Source of the DNA: an uncultured Clostridium sp.
Lineage (GTDB): Bacteria; Bacillota; Clostridia; Clostridiales; Clostridiaceae
Direction: 5' to 3'
NCBI GenBank assembly: GCA_900547475.1
Contig: URGW01000003.1
Coordinates: 62,001 to 126,000 of the forward strand
Length of the DNA stretch: 64,000 nucleotides
The notes below the pieces were generated by a model. The model worked only from the letters and a program-made list of their open reading frames with translations. It was not told the origin of the DNA and made no database searches. Below, piece after piece: positions 43,695 to 52,423 of the stretch. Each line of letters begins with the position of its first letter. Within the stretch, counting starts at the first letter, position 1. Made by a program: the position numbers and the translations under genes.

Positions 43695-44885
43695 TTAACA
43701 AGCCAGCCTTTCCAGCTCCGCTTTTGCAGATTGAAATGTCCCGTGTGCGTAATAACCAAGTGTCATGGTTATGTTAGCGTGTCCCATGAGATATTGCAGA
43801 GTGTTAGGGTTCATTCCTCTGTTTGCCATATTCGTACAATAAGTATGTCTGAATGAATGTGGTGTGATGTTCGGTAACTTGTCCGTGTGATATTTGTTAT
43901 ACTTCTTAATCAATCCTCGCACCATGCCCTCATAGTTTCCTGCAACTTTAGGCAAGCCCTCACGGTTTAAGAATAGGAAATTGCTGTAACCACCTACAAT
44001 CAGCGGTTGTGCTTTTCCTCTGCTCTTTAGTATTCTTTGGATTGCTTGATAAGCCCGTTCTGTCAATGGAAGTTCCCGTTTTCCGTTTTTGGTCTTAGGC
44101 GTTTCAATATAGTAGCCGATTTCGCTGTCTTTCAATAACTGGTGGTCTATATTGAGTATTCTGTTCTGCATATCAATATGCGTCGTTAGTCCGCAAAATT
44201 CAGAAATACGAAGTCCCGTTTCCAGCAGAAGCACAACCTCATCATAATACTTGCTGTAAATCTTGTCCTTTTCCATAAAGGCAAGCAGGCGTTCTTCCTG
44301 CTCTGGTGTAAGGATAACTTTCTGCTCCGTATCATCTTCCAGAACATCACTTAGTTTAAATTCAAATGGGTTCTTTCTGATACAGTCGTCTTGTATCGCC
44401 ATGTAAAATGACGCTTTCAAGGAACGCTTATAGTTATCAATTGTTTTATAGGCATATCCTTTTTCACTCATTCTGATAGCCCATTCTTTAGCGTCCGACT
44501 GCTTCACAGTATCAATCGCCCTCATACCCAATGGGTCGTTTTTCAGAGCGTTCATAAGATACTGTCGTCCTTTTTCAGTAGCCCTTTTAATGTTCTTTCT
44601 TTGGCTGTTCTTCTTCTCATAGAGCTGGCAGACTGTCATTTTACCACCGACTGTGTCGATACCGTCGTTAAGGTCTTTTTTTATCTGTGCTTCTTTTTCC
44701 CTCAACGATATATCATCACGCTTTCCAGCAGGTGTCTTGTCTGTCGGTACAAGTTTCCAAGAATAGATAAATTGTGGCTTTCCGTATATATCGGTATATT
44801 TATAAACGTATCTTCCGTCTTTTCGCTGGCTCTCTCCATTACGCAAATTGCGATTTTTACTGTCTTTTCGTTTTACATTAGACAT
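43695..44885 (-). CDS. int: Tn916-family tyrosine integrase
   Basis: It excises and integrates the element. The protein has 396 residues (Tn916 Int has 405) and follows it along the whole length: the N-terminal arm-binding domain (RNLRNGESQRKDGRYVYKYTD), the core-binding domain (about 80-180) and the catalytic domain. Catalytic residues are present: Arg near 226 in TGLRISE, His343 and Arg346 in HSFRH, His369 in GHAN, and Tyr379 in the GYYAHGTF segment. It is complete and should be active. It lies downstream of xis, with its 3' end at the element end. Confidence 0.95.
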   Translation of the reverse strand: MSNVKRKDSKNRNLRNGESQRKDGRYVYKYTDIYGKPQFIYSWKLVPTDKTPAGKRDDISLREKEAQIKKDLNDGIDTVGGKMTVCQLYEKKNSQRKNIKRATEKGRQYLMNALKNDPLGMRAIDTVKQSDAKEWAIRMSEKGYAYKTIDNYKRSLKASFYMAIQDDCIRKNPFEFKLSDVLEDDTEQKVILTPEQEERLLAFMEKDKIYSKYYDEVVLLLETGLRISEFCGLTTHIDMQNRILNIDHQLLKDSEIGYYIETPKTKNGKRELPLTERAYQAIQRILKSRGKAQPLIVGGYSNFLFLNREGLPKVAGNYEGMVRGLIKKYNKYHTDKLPNITPHSFRHTYCTNMANRGMNPNTLQYLMGHANITMTLGYYAHGTFQSAKAELERLAC

Positions 44886-44963
44886 AGTGTAAAGCTCCTT
44901 TCCGTCATGGAATGAGCCATGATACGCTATACCTTATTATACCATATCTACGGCTCAATGACA

Positions 44964-45167
44964 TTAGATTTCGTCCAATGTATCTATGATTTTTTCAAAT
45001 TGTTTTCGCTTAATCTGAATACGATTACCGTTCACGATAACCCAGCCAGCGTCAATATTTTCTTCGGCTAATTTACGCAATTTCTTTTCGCCAATGCGGA
45101 AGTATTTAGACGCTTCTTCAATCGTCAGAGTATATTTTTCCCAGATAGGCACATCAGTATTGTTCAT
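44964..45167 (-). CDS. xis: Excisionase
   Basis: 67 residues, exactly the length of Tn916 Xis, with the same pattern (VPIWEKYTLTIEEASKYFRIGEKKLRKLAEE ... RIQIKRKQFEKIIDTLDEI). It is a MerR-like winged-helix protein that bends the ends and directs Int to excision. GGAGGTGCATAG precedes the ATG. It is co-transcribed with int, 78 bases downstream. Confidence 0.93.
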   Translation of the reverse strand: MNNTDVPIWEKYTLTIEEASKYFRIGEKKLRKLAEENIDAGWVIVNGNRIQIKRKQFEKIIDTLDEI

Positions 45168-45480
45168 AATCTATGCACCTCCTTTACTGTGTGTCATTTT
45201 TTACAAGCAGGCAGACGGCTTTGGAAAGCTCCGTTAGTATCTCAACTATTCCCATTCTTGTGGGCAGAACCGCACCATGCGGACGTATCATTATTCTGTG
45301 AGGATAGGTCGTGGCAAAGCGACTTTTCCAACGGTCGCTCTCGGATCACTGCGTGGGTCGCTCGCTTTCTTTTGGAAAGGTCATGGCGTACAGTCCCCGT
45401 GGCTTGCTATCTCACAAACGTATCTGTCTGCTTTATTCAGTTGTCAAAGACCAGACGGGCATAATCAATCCCGATATGAA
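45168..45480. other. 313-base gap between orf8 and xis with structured, GC-richer DNA
   Basis: No convincing gene. Two overlapping plus-strand frames (45189-45464 and 45277-45507) lack ribosome binding sites. GACTTTTCCAA (45321-45331) can pair with TTGGAAAGGTC (45372-45382), and GGTCGCTC recurs between them, so a folded RNA or regulatory region is possible. The minus strand promoter for xis-int should lie here. Confidence 0.4.
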
Positions 45481-45714
45481 TTAGAAGCGTTTAATATCAA
45501 AGTTTAAGATTTTACGAATAATCGCTTCTTTGATAAAACCTTTCATTTCCAAATCTACCGCAAGACGTAAGTTGTTGTTATCGTCGTAAAACGGACGCAT
45601 ACAGCATTGATTGATATATGGGTCATAAAATTCCAAGATTTTTGAAATTGCTGTTTCGTCGCCGTCGCAGGCTTTGGAAATAACCGTGAAAGTCGGTGTC
45701 AGCTCTTTTGGCAT
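45481..45714 (-). CDS. Tn916 Orf8-like helix-turn-helix protein
   Basis: A 77-residue protein like Tn916 Orf8: FTVISKACDGDETAISKILEFYDPYINQCCMRPFYDDNNNLRLAVDLEMKGFIKEAIIRKIL, the typical small helix-turn-helix domain resembling sigma-factor region 2. It overlaps the 3' end of orf7 by 16 bases. In Tn916, Orf7 and Orf8 activate transcription of the excision and transfer genes after antibiotic-triggered read-through, and the same role is likely here. GAGGAGGAAA precedes the ATG. Confidence 0.88.
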   Translation of the reverse strand: MPKELTPTFTVISKACDGDETAISKILEFYDPYINQCCMRPFYDDNNNLRLAVDLEMKGFIKEAIIRKILNFDIKRF

Positions 45715-46139
45715 TTTTCTTTTTCCTCCTCAATCAGTTGCTTTAACTTGTCTAGTGCTTGTATTCTGCACTTCGTTACATTCGCTCTGGAACAGTCAAG
45801 CATTTTCCCAATGTAAGTGTCCGTGTCCCCAATGAAAAAATACTGTAAAACGATATTACGCTTTCGTTCTTCAATAGCTTTCAATGCACGAGCCAGTTGT
45901 TCATCTTCGATTGATACTTTTTCTCCACAGACTTCAAATACTGCAACATAATCCGTAGAATATGTATCTTCTGTACCTATGGAATTTAAGAGGTCGTCCA
46001 TAATTTCGGCGAATGGCATTTCTTTTTTCTCTGAACGACGTATCGCTCGATAGAAGTCAATCGCTCTATGACGTATAACTTTTTTAATAGCACAATCGAA
46101 TTGATGACAGGTTTTTTCTTGTAGTTCTGACGGTTTCAT
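45699..46139 (-). CDS. Tn916 Orf7-like sigma factor-related regulator
   Basis: The ATG at 46139 (MKPSELQEKTCH, 146 residues) follows GGAGGTGAGGAAA; an upstream GTG overlaps this site. The C-terminal half has a sigma-70 region-4-type helix-turn-helix (ALKAIEERKRNIVLQYFFIGDTDTYIGKMLDCSRANVTKCRIQALDKLKQLI). It matches Tn916 Orf7, an activator of int/xis and circle-dependent transfer gene expression. It lies downstream of accessory genes that end at a terminator (46262-46300). Confidence 0.9.
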   Translation of the reverse strand: MKPSELQEKTCHQFDCAIKKVIRHRAIDFYRAIRRSEKKEMPFAEIMDDLLNSIGTEDTYSTDYVAVFEVCGEKVSIEDEQLARALKAIEERKRNIVLQYFFIGDTDTYIGKMLDCSRANVTKCRIQALDKLKQLIEEEKEKCQKS

Positions 46140-46261
46140 TTTCCTCACCTCCTTTCGCTAGTCGAAAAGAGGTGTCTGCCCCTTTTCATATATACCGCGT
46201 TGAAAGTGGGGTACAGCGTAACCAAAATCAAAAAAAACTTAAAAAATTTTTTTCTGGCATG

Positions 46262-46302
46262 AAAAAAGCCCGCACAAAACATATAGTCTGTACGAGCCTT
46301 TG
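46262..46302 (-). terminator. Intrinsic terminator between the ABC exporter operon and orf7
   Basis: On the minus strand GCTCGTACA pairs with TGTGCGGGC (two G-U pairs) around GACTATATGTTT, followed by TTTTTTC. It would isolate orf7-orf8-xis-int from accessory-gene transcription unless read through. Confidence 0.8.
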
Positions 46303-46343
46303 AAACTGTATTGTATTTAGTTCTTATAAAAATGCCGTTAGGG

Positions 46344-46382
46344 TCAAATTGATTGTGTCGAGGTATATCTAAAATATTCCAT
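46344..46382 (-). CDS. Possible 12-residue leader-type peptide
   Basis: ATG at 46382 with AAAGGAG at ideal spacing, coding MEYFRYTSTQSI and a TGA stop. A hairpin (TGCCGT at 46403-46398 with ACGGCA at 46338-46333) encloses the frame and is followed by TTTTTATAAG on the minus strand, so ribosome movement could affect a terminator-like fold. It lies after the ABC ATPase gene and before the orf7 terminator. It may be a leader peptide or the remnant of a lost gene. Confidence 0.35.
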   Translation of the reverse strand: MEYFRYTSTQSI

Positions 46383-46413
46383 AATGACAGCTCCTTTACG
46401 GCACTATTCTTGT

Positions 46414-47049
46414 TTATTCAGACAGAAAAGAAATTGCACCGTTTTTAATTTCTAAGATTTCGTCGGCTTCTTCTGCCAAATGCTTACTATGTGTAACGAC
46501 AACAACACATTTTCCTAATTCATGTGCAGTCTTTTTCAGCAAAGCAATGATTTCATCAGCGGTAGTTTCATCAAGATTTCCCGTCGGTTCATCTGCCAAA
46601 AGTACATGAGCGTCGCTGGCTAAAGCTCTTGCAATCGCCACACGCTGTTGTTGTCCACCAGATAGTTGCAATACATTTCTCTGCCAGTATTCTTTTCCAA
46701 TGCCGACTTCTTCCAATAATTTTTCAGCATTTCCACTACCACCTAATTTGACATTTTCAACCGTTGTCAAATAATCAATCAGATTATAATTTTGAAATAC
46801 CAATGAGATATTATGCTTTCTGTGGTAATTCAGCCCTTTTTTTGTAATGTCCTCGCCATTGCAAAGTACAGTCCCTTTTACCGCTGTGTCTAAGCCTGCT
46901 AACAACGATAAGAGTGTTGTTTTTCCTGCACCACTCGGACCGACAATGGTATAGAAGATACCCTCCTCGAAAGTAGCAGATACATTATTCAAAATGGTTT
47001 TATCTTTTTTTGTTTTGTAAGCATAGCTTACATTCTTTACTTCTAACAT
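46414..47049 (-). CDS. ABC exporter ATPase, MacB/BceA type (ICE accessory)
   Basis: A 211-residue ATPase of the LolD/MacB/BceA family: Walker A GPSGAGKTT near residue 38, signature LSGGQQQRVAIARAL near 128, Walker B VLLADEPTGNLD. It works with the two FtsX-type permeases upstream in the same operon (13-base gap). Such exporters often give resistance to cell-wall-active peptides. The substrate is not evident. Its base composition is richer in GC than the host. Confidence 0.9.
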   Translation of the reverse strand: MLEVKNVSYAYKTKKDKTILNNVSATFEEGIFYTIVGPSGAGKTTLLSLLAGLDTAVKGTVLCNGEDITKKGLNYHRKHNISLVFQNYNLIDYLTTVENVKLGGSGNAEKLLEEVGIGKEYWQRNVLQLSGGQQQRVAIARALASDAHVLLADEPTGNLDETTADEIIALLKKTAHELGKCVVVVTHSKHLAEEADEILEIKNGAISFLSE

Positions 47050-47062
47050 TTTCGTCGTCCTC

Positions 47063-48508
47063 CTAACTCATTTCCGATAAAATATCTTTCGGGTTTCTCT
47101 TTAGTATTACAATTCCAGATACCAGAACAGAAGCCGTTATCAACACAAGAACACTTACACCGTCCAGTAGATACATTTCTGGTGTAACCTCTACGCTGAT
47201 ACTCTGCACGTCCTGCTTTGGTGCAACGTATTCTGTGGATACTTTTCCCTCATTATTCTTTTCTTCCTCCTGCATTTGCTGAACCTGCTGTGATACCAGA
47301 TAATTTGCAGTTGCTTTGGAAACGGCAGGAGCGACAGCAAAGGATAACATAAGGGAAAGAACAGCAATCATAATCGCTTCGCTCCAAATTTGTCCGATAA
47401 TTCTAAATTTCGGAACACCGAGAGATAAGAAAATACCGACTTCCTGCACCCGATTTTTCAACCAGAAAAGAAATACTAAAACAAGGATAACAAAACTTGC
47501 AACAGAGATTACCAATATCATCATTTCGCTTACTTTTGCTAAATCATTGAAGTTTGAGGACATGGTTTCGGAATTTCCGTTATTGTCAATCAAATCATAT
47601 TGCTCCCAATTGATGTCTACTTTTTGCAGATTTTCTTTTACTTCGTCGTAAGCTTCCACATCTTCCACTTTGAAATAGGCTCTTTCATATAATGGACTTG
47701 TTTCACCCTCTGCCTTTTCTGGAAATCTCAAATCTGTAAATATTACATTTTCCGAACGGTAAGTATCTCCCTGCATAAGTGGGGACATCTTTTGATCCAC
47801 TTGATAAATTCCAACAATCTCAGCTTCTGATACCTTTGAATTTTCAGTATCGTGGTAATCATTAAAAGAAATCTTATCGCCGATTTTCAGATTATTTTGC
47901 TTTGCCAGTTCCTCTGAAATGACACACATATCTTTATCCTCTGGGGTTATCATTCGTCCCTCTTTGATATGCAGGTTTCCAGATAAAACATTTCTGTCTA
48001 GTTTCATATCTTTGTTTCCAATTAAACTTACACCGCCAACATCTGCATTCTGGTCTACATCTTTATCTTCAATCCTTTTGAAATTTACAGGGTTTACGGG
48101 AGTTGTTACTGTTGTAATATTGTAATCAGCAATTCCTTTTGCTTTTGCCAATTTCTCAATGTCTTTTATATCTAAGCTTTCAAATTCATTTGTTGTCCAG
48201 CCTGTCCAAGTCTCCACACCATTGATAATCTCTTTTTCCTGATGGTAGCCACCAAAACTACCTTCCTTATCATTACCAATCTTTTCTGAGTATTCACGAA
48301 CTCGCTTTGTTCGGTACTCTGCATTTCTTTCTAAAAGAAAGCCTGCACCTATGGCTTGTCTGGTTTTGTCCTGCACCTCAATACTGGCATTTTTGCTCGC
48401 CACACCTGCAAGAAGCAAGGTACTGATTGCAAAAACAATCAACAATAAGAGAATACTTTTTACGGGCTTTCTGAACACAGAACGCCTTGCCAATCCAAAA
48501 AAATTCAT
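47063..48508 (-). CDS. FtsX-type ABC permease 1 (ICE accessory)
   Basis: A 481-residue MacB/FtsX permease: an N-terminal membrane helix (SILLLLIVFAISTLLLAGVASKN), a large extracellular domain (about 45-320) and three C-terminal helices starting near 330 (MMILVISVASFVILVLVFLFWLKNRVQEVGIFLSLGV). Permease 2 begins its own frame 3 bases upstream, suggesting a heterodimer. GGAGGGATAGTACATG-like spacing gives a good start at 48508. Confidence 0.86.
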   Translation of the reverse strand: MNFFGLARRSVFRKPVKSILLLLIVFAISTLLLAGVASKNASIEVQDKTRQAIGAGFLLERNAEYRTKRVREYSEKIGNDKEGSFGGYHQEKEIINGVETWTGWTTNEFESLDIKDIEKLAKAKGIADYNITTVTTPVNPVNFKRIEDKDVDQNADVGGVSLIGNKDMKLDRNVLSGNLHIKEGRMITPEDKDMCVISEELAKQNNLKIGDKISFNDYHDTENSKVSEAEIVGIYQVDQKMSPLMQGDTYRSENVIFTDLRFPEKAEGETSPLYERAYFKVEDVEAYDEVKENLQKVDINWEQYDLIDNNGNSETMSSNFNDLAKVSEMMILVISVASFVILVLVFLFWLKNRVQEVGIFLSLGVPKFRIIGQIWSEAIMIAVLSLMLSFAVAPAVSKATANYLVSQQVQQMQEEEKNNEGKVSTEYVAPKQDVQSISVEVTPEMYLLDGVSVLVLITASVLVSGIVILKRNPKDILSEMS

Positions 48509-48511
48509 GTA

Positions 48512-49735
48512 CTATCCCTCCATTTTCGCTAATATATCTTTTGGGTTTGCTCGTAATATCGGAAGAATGGAACAGCACAATGCCACCAAAATAACTGCAC
48601 CGCCTAAAAGGAACAACATTCCAATATCTTGTATCTGCAACACCACTTTCAGATTTTCTGTTACGCTTTCTGAACTGGTAATGATGTTTTGCAAAACGCC
48701 CGAGAACAATTTACCAATGGCTGTTGCTCCTAAAACCGAAAGTGTAAATACACTGCCTGCTTCTAATAAAGTTTGCAGGAAAATTTCACTTTTTGTCTTG
48801 CCGAGGCTCATAAAGATTGCCACCTCTTTTTGCCTTGTCCGCATCCACATACATAACAGCAGGGAAACAACAACAGTACCAGTTACCAATGTAAGTACCA
48901 GCATAAGATTTGCCACCTTACTGATTTGCTCTAATGGAGCAGACATCTGTTGATAAAGGGTATCAGACGTGCTAAGTGCTACATCATTTCCGAATATTTT
49001 TTGCAGGCTGGTTTCCAGCACATCTAATTTTTCTGGTCTTTTTGAGTAAATGCAGATTTTTTCAAATTCAGCTTCTTTGAACAATTCTTTATAAGTACTG
49101 TTGTCAATAAAGATTTGATTTTCTATTCGATTGACTGCGGTAGTTTCTGACGGCTGGTCTTTTTCCGCATTTCCTGCGGACATGAAAATTCCAATAATCT
49201 GAACAGATACTTTTGTTCCGTTTTCTGTACTTAATTCAATCGTATCTCCAACTTTTAGCTCATTTTGATTTGCAAGGTTCGCATTGATAACAGCACCCTT
49301 TTTCTCACGCTTGATATAATCGCCAGAAGCTAAGCGGTACTGCATTTCTGAAAAAGGGCTGTCCTTTTCCAAATCATCATAGGAAAGCAGTGCTATTTTC
49401 AAATTTTCCTCATTCGTAGAAGTATTGAGCGTAACGGGAGCAAAATTATTCGGAAATACCTCTTGTCTACCAATGCGGTTGATAGACGAAACATCTTCTA
49501 GCGTTTCAATCTTGTTTACTTCATTCTCTGTTATCTTGCTGTCCTTACTTGTAATTTCAGCCACAATCTTAGAGTTTGTCTTTTCCTGCATGGCTTGTTT
49601 GGACTCATTTGTAGTCCTTAAAATCATGCTTGTACCTAAAATCATACTGTTTACAAGTATCAAAACAATCAACAGAAGAATGGTTTTCCCTTTTTTTCGC
49701 TGTAAATAGCGAAAACCAAGTTGATAAAACTTCAT
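48512..49735 (-). CDS. FtsX-type ABC permease 2 (ICE accessory)
   Basis: A 407-residue FtsX permease with the same layout as permease 1: start KFYQLGFRYLQRKKGKTILLLIVLILVNSMILGTSM, an external domain (about 45-270), and a C-terminal block with TRQKEVAIFMSLGKTKSEI. It ends RANPKDILAKMEG, as permease 1 ends RNPKDILSEMS; the two are paralogues. It follows the lipoprotein gene by 11 bases on the same strand. Confidence 0.86.
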   Translation of the reverse strand: MKFYQLGFRYLQRKKGKTILLLIVLILVNSMILGTSMILRTTNESKQAMQEKTNSKIVAEITSKDSKITENEVNKIETLEDVSSINRIGRQEVFPNNFAPVTLNTSTNEENLKIALLSYDDLEKDSPFSEMQYRLASGDYIKREKKGAVINANLANQNELKVGDTIELSTENGTKVSVQIIGIFMSAGNAEKDQPSETTAVNRIENQIFIDNSTYKELFKEAEFEKICIYSKRPEKLDVLETSLQKIFGNDVALSTSDTLYQQMSAPLEQISKVANLMLVLTLVTGTVVVSLLLCMWMRTRQKEVAIFMSLGKTKSEIFLQTLLEAGSVFTLSVLGATAIGKLFSGVLQNIITSSESVTENLKVVLQIQDIGMLFLLGGAVILVALCCSILPILRANPKDILAKMEG

Positions 49736-49746
49736 ACTTCACACCT

Positions 49747-50241
49747 CTATTCCCAATGGGCTATGACAACCTTTGTTGCATTGAAATGATTTGTGTCTGC
49801 AAACTCTCCATAGAGATATACTTCAGATTGCTTTTTCACATCGGATATAGAACCCGTTGTTACATTTGTAACACCAGACTGTGCATTTACTGTGGCAATG
49901 ACAAATTCACAATCTGGGTTATAGGTTACAGAAACAGCATTCTCTTTTTTTTCCATTCCCGGTGCTTCTATTTTTATCCCAGCTCCCCCCTCAATATCTT
50001 TTGCTTGATTTACCAAGCAACCATTGTCTGTAAATTCCAAAACACTTCCTATCAAATTAGCAGAATCTAATATGTCGTTTCCTTTATTTTCTGAAGAACC
50101 ATTTGCATTTTCTTCATTCGTATTAGAATTGACAATAGGATTAGACGTATCTGGTTTCTCATCTGGACTTGCACCACACCCCGTCAATGCACAGATACAT
50201 AATCCAACTGCTATGAATTTACTGATGTTTGTCTTTTTCAT
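49747..50241 (-). CDS. Small lipoprotein of the ABC exporter operon
   Basis: A 164-residue protein with a lipoprotein signal ending in LTGC (Cys22), then a low-complexity Asn/Ser/Glu linker (about 25-55) and a beta-rich domain (from about 60). It is likely an extracellular partner of the FtsX exporter, perhaps binding the peptide. I do not recognise the family. It is first in the operon, divergent from the two-component genes. A binding site (AAAGGTGG) precedes the ATG. Confidence 0.75.
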   Translation of the reverse strand: MKKTNISKFIAVGLCICALTGCGASPDEKPDTSNPIVNSNTNEENANGSSENKGNDILDSANLIGSVLEFTDNGCLVNQAKDIEGGAGIKIEAPGMEKKENAVSVTYNPDCEFVIATVNAQSGVTNVTTGSISDVKKQSEVYLYGEFADTNHFNATKVVIAHWE

Positions 50242-50276
50242 TTTTGTATTCCACCTTTCTTGTTCGATATGCCCCT

Positions 50277-50369
50277 ATTGTAAAAGCAAACCATTCTAAA
50301 AATCCTGTAAAAAAGTAAGAAAATCATCATCATTTTTTAGAGGATTTTTACAGACTTTTCTGTTATACT
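50277..50369. promoter_or_regulatory. Divergent promoters with a mirrored 17-bp operator (response regulator site candidate)
   Basis: Two near-identical 17-bp sites lie in opposite orientation, AAAAATCCTGTAAAAAA at 50298-50314 and TTTTTTAGAGGATTTTT at 50333-50349 (16 of 17 bases match). Each overlaps the -35 region (AGGATT) of a promoter pointing outward: extended -10 TG-T-TATACT at 50361-50369 toward the response regulator, and TACAAT (50282-50277) toward the lipoprotein/ABC operon. Poor -35 boxes with an overlapping repeat fit activation by the regulator encoded at 50404. Confidence 0.6.
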
Positions 50370-50403
50370 GTCTATAATTTATATAGAAAAGGATTGATAC
50401 ATT

Positions 50404-51090
50404 ATGAAAATACTTCTTCTGGAAGATGATTTAGAATTATGTAAAAATATAAAAAATTCGCTGGAAAAAGAAAACTATATGGTTGATTGTTGCAATGACG
50501 GGGAAACCGCTATGCTGTATGCCTTAAATACAGACTATGCTTATGACATTGCCATTGTAGACCGTATGCTACCGATTATTGACGGCTTAACAATCATAAA
50601 ATCTATGCGTAGAAAAGGAATATCTATTCCTATCCTTATCATTACAGCCATGAGTACCCTTGATAATCGGGTGGAGGGTTTAGACGGCGGTGCTGATGAT
50701 TACTTAGTAAAGCCATTTCATATCAAAGAATTGCTTGCAAGGGTTCGGGCATTGACAAGGCGACCTGCCAATATCCAGTTATCGTCTAAATTACAATATG
50801 GAGATTTAACTTTTGATAAAGACAGCCGAACCTTATCTACACCCGTCAATTCTATTTTATTAACTTCAAAGGAAACCGAATTGACTTTTGTATTTATGCA
50901 GAACCCAGAAACACTATTTTCCCGTGAACAGCTAATCCTTAAAATCTGGGGCAGTTCTTCCGAGGTAGAAACTGGCAATGTAGACAGTTACATTTCTTTT
51001 CTGCGAAAACGCCTAAAAGAGTTAAAAAGTTCCTGTAAAATAACAACGGTCTACGGGGCAGGGTACAAACTGGAGAAAGAAACATGTTAA
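50404..51090 (+). CDS. OmpR-family response regulator (ICE accessory)
   Basis: 228 residues: receiver domain with the acidic pocket LEDD, the phosphate acceptor Asp53 (IVDRMLP) and Lys in LVKPF near 103, then an OmpR-type winged helix (about 130-225). The start has a GAAAAGGATTG site. It overlaps the kinase gene by 7 bases. It probably activates its own operon and the divergent ABC/lipoprotein operon from the mirrored sites upstream. Confidence 0.92.
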   Translation: MKILLLEDDLELCKNIKNSLEKENYMVDCCNDGETAMLYALNTDYAYDIAIVDRMLPIIDGLTIIKSMRRKGISIPILIITAMSTLDNRVEGLDGGADDYLVKPFHIKELLARVRALTRRPANIQLSSKLQYGDLTFDKDSRTLSTPVNSILLTSKETELTFVFMQNPETLFSREQLILKIWGSSSEVETGNVDSYISFLRKRLKELKSSCKITTVYGAGYKLEKETC

Positions 51091-52376
51091 ATAATTTATA
51101 CCGAAAACTTCATATTCTGTTTGCAAGTTCTGTTATGCTGATTATTACCCTTGTGATTTTCTTTGTTGTTGCGAATACGGTTTATACGGAGAAAATCAAC
51201 GAAAGTACCTTGTTTCAAAGATTAACAACCTTGCTGATTTATCAAGCGGAAAGTGATTCTTCGGATATGGATAAAGCACTCAAAGCCTACGAAGAAAGTT
51301 ATCATATTTTTTCCTTGATTAGCGATACAAAAGGGAATACCGTTTATCAAAGTGATTTTCCATTTCCAACTTCTGCGGACAAGTTGTTGCATGATGTAGA
51401 AAAACAGATTTCTACACAGCCATTATCACAAACAGAAAGCACCACAACTTCACAAGGCGGTTTTCTGGAAATAAAAGGAAAACATCACGATACTTATTTT
51501 GTTATTCCTGCTACAATTATGACAGCAAATGATACCGTATATCATGGGACTTTTCTTTATCAGACAGCTGGCTTGACGGATATTTTACAAAAGACATTAC
51601 CGATATATCTTCTTATCTGGCTTTTGGCTTGTATCGTTGTTATCATACTAACCCGTTATCTGCTGAAAAAGTCTTTTGCCCCAACAGAACGAATATTGCA
51701 AAGCCAAAAAGATTTTGTTGCAACAGCGTCCCATGAATTAAAATCTCCACTTGCTGTTATGATTTCCAACACGGATATGCTTCTTGATAATGTTCCCTTA
51801 AACGAACAGGCAAGGCAAGCCGTACAGACCATAGATTTTGAATGTATGCGGTTATCCCGTTTAGTCAAAGATATGTTACTTTTAGCTTCTTCTGACGCAA
51901 AAACATGGACATTGCATAAAAGCACAATCAATGTAGATACCTTGCTCATTACGTTATATGAAACCTACGAACCAGTCTGCATGAAGCAGAATTTAGAACT
52001 AAAACTACATTTATCCGAAGAAAGTTATCCTGCCATGCTTACTGACAAAGACAGACTGTTTCAAATCTTGTGTGTCTTTATGGATAATGCCATTCAACAT
52101 TCCAAGAATAATTCTTTGATAGAGATAGAAGTAATCGCCACCGAAAAGAATATTGCTTTTTCTGTGGTAGACCACGGGCAAGGCATTTCTGATGAAGATA
52201 AGCAGTATATCTTTGACCGATTTTATAGTGGCGACAAGTCCCATGCTAACAAAGCGAATTTTGGACTGGGACTAAGTATCGCCAAAGAATTAACCCAAAT
52301 GCTGAACGGTACTATCACTATTAATGATACTGTTGGTGGCGGTGCTACCTTTACTGTTAAATTTCCTCTGAAATAG
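51084..52376 (+). CDS. Sensor histidine kinase (ICE accessory)
   Basis: 430 residues: a membrane helix near 12-32, an extracytoplasmic sensing domain (about 33-170), a second helix near 172-193, and a HisKA domain with the phospho-acceptor His near 217 (TASHELKSPLAVMI). The ATP-binding domain has N-box FMDNAIQH, G1 VVDHGQGIS and G2 FGLGLSIAKEL. It pairs with the response regulator (7-base overlap). A sizeable external domain suggests direct ligand sensing, unlike BceS-type kinases that sense through the exporter. Confidence 0.92.
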   Translation: MLNNLYRKLHILFASSVMLIITLVIFFVVANTVYTEKINESTLFQRLTTLLIYQAESDSSDMDKALKAYEESYHIFSLISDTKGNTVYQSDFPFPTSADKLLHDVEKQISTQPLSQTESTTTSQGGFLEIKGKHHDTYFVIPATIMTANDTVYHGTFLYQTAGLTDILQKTLPIYLLIWLLACIVVIILTRYLLKKSFAPTERILQSQKDFVATASHELKSPLAVMISNTDMLLDNVPLNEQARQAVQTIDFECMRLSRLVKDMLLLASSDAKTWTLHKSTINVDTLLITLYETYEPVCMKQNLELKLHLSEESYPAMLTDKDRLFQILCVFMDNAIQHSKNNSLIEIEVIATEKNIAFSVVDHGQGISDEDKQYIFDRFYSGDKSHANKANFGLGLSIAKELTQMLNGTITINDTVGGGATFTVKFPLK

Positions 52377-52379
52377 ATT

Positions 52380-52423
52380 AAGGCTTGCAGATCATACAAT
52401 ATGTATGGAGCAAGCCTTTTTTC
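52380..52423 (+). terminator. Terminator after the histidine kinase gene
   Basis: AAGGCTTGC and GCAAGCCTT pair around a 22-base loop and are followed by TTTTTC on the plus strand. It also lies at the 3' end of the convergent 74-residue gene. Confidence 0.75.

Noticed and set aside
45189..45507. Two plus-strand frames between xis and orf8
   Set aside because: No ribosome binding site, opposite strand to the module, unusual composition. Kept only as part of a structured gap.
47919..48953. Antisense frames across the FtsX permease genes
   Set aside because: Shadows of two well-supported permease genes.
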